Source of the DNA: Candidatus Bipolaricaulota bacterium
GTDB taxonomy: Bacteria > Bipolaricaulota > Bipolaricaulia > Bipolaricaulales > Bipolaricaulaceae
DNA length: 18,112 nt
Assembly (NCBI GenBank): GCA_025060555.1
Contig: JANXBC010000011.1
Coordinates: 8,735 to 26,846 of the forward strand
Direction of reading: 5' to 3'
Below are positions 13,622 through 18,112 of this stretch, piece after piece (position 1 is the first letter of the stretch; every line of letters begins with the position of its first letter). The notes below the pieces were generated by a model, which was not told where the DNA came from, searched no databases, and saw only the letters and a list, made by a program, of their open reading frames with translations. A program made the translations under genes and the position numbers.

Positions 13622-14731
13622 TTAAGATGTCTTGAGCCCAAAGCCGGTGAGGGGGATGACCACAACCTCGTTTGGCTTGATGGTTCCGTGCGCAACAAGC
13701 TTGGGCAAAGCGGCGGGGGCAAGGGCCGCTGTGGGTTCCACGTACAGCCCCTGCTTAGCTAGCTCGCTTTGAGCCCGCTGAATCTCCTCTTCCTCCACCA
13801 TAACCCCGCTTCCCTCCACAACCCGTAGGGCCATGATGATCTCTTTTCCTCGTTCAGGTTTGGGGATGCGTGCTCCCTCGGCTATAGTTTCCCCGGGCTC
13901 CACTTCCTTCGGCTCGGAGAGGCCTTCGGCCAGGGCCCGCACGATCGGGGCGCAGGCTGCCGCTTGTGCAGCATGGATCTTGGGCAATTTTTCAACCCAG
14001 CCCAACTCTGCAAGGAGGGCAAACCCGTAGAAAAGGCCGAGGAGAAGCCCCCCTCCCCCCACAGGGACCACCACATGATCAGGGCTACGCCAGCCCAGTT
14101 CTTCGGCGATTTCAAAGGCAAGGGTCATGATGCCGCTGATGAAGTAGGGTGAGGAGTTATGTGAAGCATAGATGAGGTGTGGATTATCCGCGCAGGCCCG
14201 TTGCACAGCGGCGGTGGCCGCTGCCCGGGGACCAGGAACGCGATGAAGTTCCGCGCCGTAAGCTGCGATCTGGCGGACCTTTGGTCCAGAGGCGTAGGCT
14301 GGGACAAAAAGGTGGGCCCGTAATCCCGCCTGGGCTGCGTACGCCGCGAGCGCCGCCCCCGCATTGCCCGAGGAATCGTCGGCCACATGCATCGCCCCAA
14401 AAGCCCGCAGAGCTGAAACCATAACCGAGGCTCCTCGATCTTTGAACGAACCCGTAGGATTTAGGAACTCCAGTTTCCAGAAAATTCTTGCCCCCACCGA
14501 TTTGGACGGTGCAGGCAAAAGAGGGGTACCACCCTCGCCTAGACTCACCGGCTCCACATCCGGCAGGAACGGCTGGTATCGCCAAACCCCGCGCCCACGC
14601 AAATCCTCAGGCCCCACATGAACAGGTTTTCCTTGCCAACGCAAAGGGACACCACAACGCGGACAGAAGTTTAGGTGCATGCTCGGTTCCTCTTCGTGCA
14701 GACAAAACGGGCAGAAAAAGGAGCCGTTCAC
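13622..14731 (-). CDS. thrC: Threonine synthase
   Basis: This PLP enzyme converts O-phospho-homoserine to threonine. The 369-residue protein starts with a zinc-ribbon-like CPFC...CPRC (Cys7, Cys10, Cys23, Cys26), found in the short bacterial and archaeal threonine synthases. The PLP-binding Lys97 lies in LNPTGSFKDRG, followed by DDSSGNAGAALAAYAAQAG and the phosphate-cradling PVGGGGLLLG near 213-222. The length suits the short class rather than the larger E. coli enzyme. The GTG at 14731 abuts the TAA of the DUF72 gene with no gap, and GGGGG just upstream could serve as ribosome binding site. Other fold-type II enzymes (threonine deaminase, cysteate synthase) are possible, but the ribbon plus GSFKDRG favours ThrC. 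Confidence 0.92.
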   Translation of the reverse strand: MNGSFFCPFCLHEEEPSMHLNFCPRCGVPLRWQGKPVHVGPEDLRGRGVWRYQPFLPDVEPVSLGEGGTPLLPAPSKSVGARIFWKLEFLNPTGSFKDRGASVMVSALRAFGAMHVADDSSGNAGAALAAYAAQAGLRAHLFVPAYASGPKVRQIAAYGAELHRVPGPRAAATAAVQRACADNPHLIYASHNSSPYFISGIMTLAFEIAEELGWRSPDHVVVPVGGGGLLLGLFYGFALLAELGWVEKLPKIHAAQAAACAPIVRALAEGLSEPKEVEPGETIAEGARIPKPERGKEIIMALRVVEGSGVMVEEEEIQRAQSELAKQGLYVEPTAALAPAALPKLVAHGTIKPNEVVVIPLTGFGLKTS

Positions 14732-15466
14732 TTAATCCCCCAGGAGCGCCAAAAACCGGCGCGCATCATTGGCCATCGTGTCATTATTGAAAAGGACATA
14801 CACTAAAGGCACATTGAGCTTTCTGATCCTCTCCAATAGCCAGAAAAGATCTTGGTCGGTGTAGGTGTAGCGGTACATTTTCTCTCCCGGGGGGGATCCA
14901 TGTAGACGAAGATAGGCCATCTTTCCCTCTGTCATAGGAAGCCACCGAAACGGGTCGGTGCAGTGGATGATCTCATGTTCCTCGCAAATGTCCTTCACCA
15001 TTTGCGGCTCTTTTTCCCACGCCCCTCGCGGCTCCCACACAATGATGAAATTTTCTCGTTTCGTTTCGGCTAGGAATTGGTGCAGAGCTTGCCGATTTTC
15101 CTCCGTAGGGCCAAACGAAGCGGGGCACTGCAAAAGGAGGATTTTCGCTCCCAATGCTTGCGCGATCTCCGCGGATTTTGCGAAGCTTTTACGTGCCGTT
15201 TCCCCACGAAAGCGTGCAGTGTGTGTCACATCTTGATGTACCTTCACGGTGAACTCAAAGCCAAGATTAACCTCATCCACAAGAGCTCTCCACTGGGCAG
15301 CGGTCGAAAGCCGGGGAAGTTTATAAAAAGTGGAATTCACTTCGACGAGGGAGAAATGTGCAGCATAAAGCTGCAGACGATGTTTGTATTTTTTCTGCCA
15401 CTCATGCTCGCCGAAATCTTGGGGGCGCAGAGCTGACCACCCACAACATCCAACCCGTATTTCCAC
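14732..15466 (-). CDS. DUF72 (YecE-like) TIM-barrel protein
   Basis: The 244-residue product matches DUF72. It starts EIRVGCCGWSAL, then LQLYAAHFSLVEVNSTFYKLP (about 32-52), FEFTVKVHQDVTH and LLLQCPASFGPT, then IVWEPRGAWE and HCTDPFRW. It ends with AYLRLHGSP and LVYVLFNNDTMANDARRF. The NSTFY and FNN motifs are hallmarks; the family's function is not established, and a TIM-barrel hydrolase-like fold is known. The GTG at 15466 is chosen: it stands six bases after a perfect TATAAT (15478-15473) that overlaps the surE stop, so it could have its own leaderless mRNA. The open frame upstream to 15673 lies inside surE and is not supported. Confidence 0.9.
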   Translation of the reverse strand: MEIRVGCCGWSALRPQDFGEHEWQKKYKHRLQLYAAHFSLVEVNSTFYKLPRLSTAAQWRALVDEVNLGFEFTVKVHQDVTHTARFRGETARKSFAKSAEIAQALGAKILLLQCPASFGPTEENRQALHQFLAETKRENFIIVWEPRGAWEKEPQMVKDICEEHEIIHCTDPFRWLPMTEGKMAYLRLHGSPPGEKMYRYTYTDQDLFWLLERIRKLNVPLVYVLFNNDTMANDARRFLALLGD

Positions 15467-15472
15467 AAACAG

Positions 15473-15478
15473 ATTATA
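15473..15478 (-). promoter_or_regulatory. -10 element for leaderless DUF72/thrC/phosphodiesterase transcript
   Basis: TATAAT on the minus strand (15478-15473) overlaps the TAA stop of surE. Six bases (CTGTTT) separate it from the GTG at 15466, which would put the transcription start on the start codon itself. No clear -35 is seen at 16-18 bases. Confidence 0.45.
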
Positions 15479-16253
15479 GTCCCACTCGCTCCAAAATGCG
15501 CAACGTTTCAAGGGCTTCGTATGCAGTAAGATCCAGATGAAGGGGAGTGACGGAAACATAACCGGAGAGGAGGGCCCAAATGTCGGTGTCCTCCTCTCCG
15601 GATGGAGGAGTGGAGAGCATCTCTCCGGCGAACCAAAAATAGTCCCGTCCGCGAGGATCCTTGCCCCGCACAAGTTCCTCCGTCCAAATCTTCCCCCCTA
15701 AGCGCGTGACCTTTATCCCCTTGGGCGCGCCTCTTGGGATGTTCACGTTCAGGCACACTCCAGACGGCAGAGGATGATGCTCAAGGAGGAGGCGTGCCAA
15801 TTTTCCTGTGAGCCGGGCGGCGCTCTCATAATCCGGGGTTTCCTCGGGGTCACCGGCCACATCCAAAGAAACGGCCAAAGAGGTGATCCCAGCCTGGGCT
15901 CCTTCTATGGCCGCGGAAACCGTGCCGGAGTAGGTCACATCCTTGCCCAGGTTGGCGCCGGCGTTGATCCCTGCCACCACCAAATCCGGCCGGCGTGGCG
16001 CTACCCCCAATACCGCCAAAAGGACGCAGTCCGAGGGGGAGCCGTTGGTCACATGGACTACAGAGCCATCGGGAAGTTGGGCGGAATACACGCGAAGGGG
16101 CTTGTGGAATACCCTTGTGCGGGAAGCGGCGGACCAGTTCTTCTCCGGGGCCAAAACCCAAACATCGCCGAACTCGCTCAATACCCGTCGTAACGCATGC
16201 AGCCCAGGGGAGAGATAACCATCATCGTTGGTGAGAAGAATAAGCGGCACCAT
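15474..16253 (-). CDS. surE: 5'/3'-nucleotidase SurE
   Basis: SurE removes phosphate from nucleoside monophosphates and related compounds using a divalent metal. The 259-residue protein has the diagnostic N-terminal LLTNDDGYLSPG (metal-binding Asp10, Asp11), NWSAASRTRVFHKPLRV (about 40-56), VTNGSPSDCVLLA (about 88-100) and the metal-binding GINAGANLGKDVTYSGTVSAA (about 113-133), with LSGYVSVTPLHLDLT near the end. This is a full-length, apparently intact SurE. The ATG at 16253 lies 14 bases after the rsmD stop. It has no good Shine-Dalgarno, so it is probably coupled to rsmD. Confidence 0.96.
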   Translation of the reverse strand: MVPLILLTNDDGYLSPGLHALRRVLSEFGDVWVLAPEKNWSAASRTRVFHKPLRVYSAQLPDGSVVHVTNGSPSDCVLLAVLGVAPRRPDLVVAGINAGANLGKDVTYSGTVSAAIEGAQAGITSLAVSLDVAGDPEETPDYESAARLTGKLARLLLEHHPLPSGVCLNVNIPRGAPKGIKVTRLGGKIWTEELVRGKDPRGRDYFWFAGEMLSTPPSGEEDTDIWALLSGYVSVTPLHLDLTAYEALETLRILERVGL

Positions 16254-16267
16254 GGTTGGGCCGAAGT

Positions 16268-16837
16268 TTACCGGCTACCTTCCTTTTGGCCAAAGAGAAA
16301 GTAGGTGAGGCGTGTCTCTCCATAGGAGCGCGCCTCCACAAGGCGCAGGGGCGGGAACACATCCCCAAGCGCGTCCTTATGGAAAGTTTCGGCCACCACC
16401 ATCGCCCCGGGTCTGAGGGGGAGGTTTTCTGCCAAAGCTTGCAGAGCTTGCGCCGCAAGCCCTGTAGCGTAGGGTGCACCAACGAAGACAAGATCGAAGC
16501 GCCAGCCCTTCCTAGCCAAATTCCGCACAGCTTTGGCGGCGTCCTCCCGAATTATCTCCACCCGCTCTCCATAACCCAGACGGGCCACGTTCTCCCGGAT
16601 GATCCGCACCGCGTGCTCCGAGGAGTCCACGAACGTGGCGTGGGCAGCACCACGGGAGAGGGCTTCCAAACCCACGGCTCCAGTACCCGCAAAGAGATCC
16701 AAGACATGGGCACCAACTACGGCTTCCCCTAATGTGTCGAAGAGGGCGGTCCGCACGCGATCCCGCAAGGGGCGAATGTTCTCGCCTTGCCAGTGCACAA
16801 GCCTCCGGCCCCGCTGCTCCCCGCCGATTATGCGCAT
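16268..16837 (-). CDS. rsmD: RsmD-like rRNA methyltransferase with degenerate motif IV
   Basis: RsmD methylates N2 of G966 in 16S rRNA with S-adenosylmethionine. The 189-residue product starts MRIIGGEQRGRRL and IRPLRDRVRTALFDTLGE as RsmD proteins do. It has the SAM motif VLDLFAGTGAVGLEALSRGA (about 45-64), FVDSSEHAVRIIRENV and IIREDAAKAV. Motif IV, normally (N/D)PP(F/Y) and contacting the target amino group, reads FVGAPYATG here: the Asp is Gly and the first Pro is Ala. The rest looks intact. The ATG at 16837 matches the family start; a GTG at 16852 would add five residues. It begins the operon with surE, DUF72, thrC and the phosphodiesterase. Either it is still active with a changed motif or it has drifted. 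Confidence 0.9.
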   Translation of the reverse strand: MRIIGGEQRGRRLVHWQGENIRPLRDRVRTALFDTLGEAVVGAHVLDLFAGTGAVGLEALSRGAAHATFVDSSEHAVRIIRENVARLGYGERVEIIREDAAKAVRNLARKGWRFDLVFVGAPYATGLAAQALQALAENLPLRPGAMVVAETFHKDALGDVFPPLRLVEARSYGETRLTYFLFGQKEGSR

Positions 16838-16864
16838 GCCAGAGCTTACCACACACTCGCGCGG

Positions 16865-16892
16865 TTGCAGGTTTGCTAGTAAACGTTAGGAT
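16865..16892 (+). promoter_or_regulatory. Candidate promoter of the FAD-dependent dehydrogenase
   Basis: TTGCAG (16865-16870) and TAGGAT (16887-16892) are separated by 16 bases. They lie 39 bases before the GTG, in the divergent space with rsmD. A small inverted repeat GTTT-6-AAAC (16871-16884) lies in the spacer. Confidence 0.4.
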
Positions 16893-16930
16893 TGTCTAGT
16901 CTTCCGATTCTTTCCGCAAAAGGAGCGAAA

Positions 16931-18112
16931 GTGCAGTGGGATGTAGTGATTGTTGGCGCAGGGCCAGCGGGTTTGTTTGCTGCGCGCGAGCTTGCGGCCT
17001 CAAAGCTGAAAGTGCTGGTGATCGAGAAGGGCCAAGCTCCTAAGGAGAGGAAGAGCATCACGTACGGCGTGGGCGGAGCCGGTGCTTTCTCCGATGGAAA
17101 ACTGAATCTAACCAGCCGCATTGGGGGAGAGCCTGAGGCCTTGGGCCTTGGCCCAGCCGAGGTGGAGGAACTCATTCAATATGTGGACGAAACGTTCACT
17201 CAATACGGTGCGCCGTCTGAATATTCGGGAGAGGATGACGATGCTCTTGCCCAGCTGAAGAAAGTGGCCGCGGAGGCGGGGGTGGAGTTCATCGCTGGCC
17301 GCCAGCGCCACATCGGCACCGGAAAAATTCGGGAGGTCATCGATAATCTATATCAGGACCTTGCCCGCAATGGCATCGCTTTCAAGTTGGAGACACGGGT
17401 AAAGAGCATTCGCCACGAAGGTGAAGAGTACGTGTTGGATCTAGGTGGTGAAGAAGTTCGCGCGCGATGCGTGATCGCCGCACCAGGTCGGGTGGGAGCT
17501 TACTGGCTGAGGGAAGTCACGCGTAACTTGGGGATTGGTCCTGATTTTGGCCCCCTGGACGTGGGCGTGCGCGTGGAGTTCCCCGCGGAGATCTACGCGC
17601 CCATCGAGCGCATCATGTACGACGCCAAGTTCCGGGTGCGCACCCCCACCTACGACGACATGGTTCGCACTTTTTGCACGAACCCGCGGGGGTTCGTGGT
17701 GGCCGAGGACCACGGGGATTTCGTGCTCGTGAACGGACACGCGGAGAACGAAAAGAAGACGGCGAACACGAACTTCGCCCTCCTGGTGCGCATCGAGCTC
17801 ACCGACCCCGTGGAGGACACGACCGAGTACGGCCGGGCCATCGCCAAGCTCGCCACGACCATCGGGGGAGGGAAGCCCATCCTCCAGCGCCTTAAGGACC
17901 TGCGCCAGGGCCGGCGTTCTACTCTAGAGCGGATTCGCCGCGTCCCCATCGAGCCCACCCTCAAGGACTTCACCCCCGGCGATATCTCCATGGCCCTGCC
18001 CCACCGGGTGGTGGTGGACCTTGTGGAGGCTCTGGCCATGCTGGACCGGGTCATGCCCGGCGTGGACTCCGGCAGCACCCTCCTCTACGCCCCGGAGATC
18101 AAGTTCTACGAC
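16931..18112 (+). CDS. COG2509-like FAD-dependent dehydrogenase (partial)
   Basis: The gene runs off the right edge; 394 codons are visible. The N-terminus has the FAD-binding GxGxxG motif (DVVIVGAGPAGLFAAREL, about 4-21) and VLVIEKGQ, followed by SITYGVGGAGAFSDGKLN (about 41-58), typical of the uncharacterised FAD dehydrogenase family COG2509. CVIAAPGRVGAYWL (about 180-193) is the second dinucleotide-binding motif. The family's substrate is unknown. The start GTG at 16931 follows AGGAG by six bases. Codon use is split: the first ~205 codons have about 61 percent G or C at position three and the rest over 90 percent, changing near 17550. The right part may come from another strain or species, or be an assembly join. 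Confidence 0.88.
   Translation, partial: MQWDVVIVGAGPAGLFAARELAASKLKVLVIEKGQAPKERKSITYGVGGAGAFSDGKLNLTSRIGGEPEALGLGPAEVEELIQYVDETFTQYGAPSEYSGEDDDALAQLKKVAAEAGVEFIAGRQRHIGTGKIREVIDNLYQDLARNGIAFKLETRVKSIRHEGEEYVLDLGGEEVRARCVIAAPGRVGAYWLREVTRNLGIGPDFGPLDVGVRVEFPAEIYAPIERIMYDAKFRVRTPTYDDMVRTFCTNPRGFVVAEDHGDFVLVNGHAENEKKTANTNFALLVRIELTDPVEDTTEYGRAIAKLATTIGGGKPILQRLKDLRQGRRSTLERIRRVPIEPTLKDFTPGDISMALPHRVVVDLVEALAMLDRVMPGVDSGSTLLYAPEIKFYD

Noticed and set aside
15467..15673. N-terminal extension of DUF72 inside surE
   Set aside because: The extra 69 codons overlap the conserved SurE C-terminus and show no DUF72 similarity. The family start matches the GTG at 15466.

Overview
The window is an ordinary-looking bacterial chromosomal segment of moderately high GC, densely packed with housekeeping genes and with no insertion sequence, CRISPR array, tRNA or rRNA that I can see. 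The mix (SpoVS without sporulation neighbours, RNase Y, RimP/NusA, a COG2403-type GTPase, a secreted DUF1573-rhodanese protein and an exported beta-rich protein ending in Phe) suggests a deep-branching, probably anaerobic or thermophilic bacterium. Bipolaricaulota (OP1) or a Deinococcota-like lineage would fit, but this is inference from gene content and I hold it weakly.

Layout. (1) Positions 1-7324, minus strand: one tight operon read right to left, rimP - nusA - RND/MMPL exporter - rny (RNase Y) - spoVS - atpZ-like small membrane gene - membrane-anchored SurA/PpiD-type peptidyl-prolyl isomerase (cut by the left edge). Gaps are 2-6 bases or overlaps. The usual nusA partners (ylxR, infB, rbfA) are absent. 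(2) Positions 7325-10156: divergent from rimP is an RluD-family pseudouridine synthase. Its -10 element overlaps the rimP -10 on the other strand. It converges on pgsA with a 140-base antisense coding overlap. A COG2403 GTPase diverges from pgsA and ends at a good intrinsic terminator. (3) Positions 10157-12517: a secreted beta-rich hypothetical protein converges on a secreted DUF1573 plus double-rhodanese protein, their stop codons interlocked in one TTAA. A 365-base gene-poor spacer with inverted repeats follows. (4) Positions 12518-16837: a nitroreductase (+), then a minus-strand operon rsmD - surE - DUF72 - thrC - YfcE-type phosphodiesterase. (5) Positions 16931 to the right edge: a COG2509-like FAD-dependent dehydrogenase (+), truncated by the window, whose codon use changes abruptly near 17550.

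The left operon joins RNA metabolism (RimP, NusA, RNase Y, SpoVS) with envelope functions (exporter, periplasmic foldase). The most unusual signals are: perfect -10 boxes placed for leaderless or nearly leaderless transcripts (rimP, DUF72, possibly rluD and pgsA), including one symmetrical -10 that may serve both strands; an atpZ-like gene with no canonical start in the expected place; an RsmD with a degenerate catalytic (N/D)PP(F/Y) motif; a DUF1573-rhodanese-rhodanese fusion with acidic active-site loops; and a mosaic FAD dehydrogenase. I found no convincing wholly new defence or mobile system.
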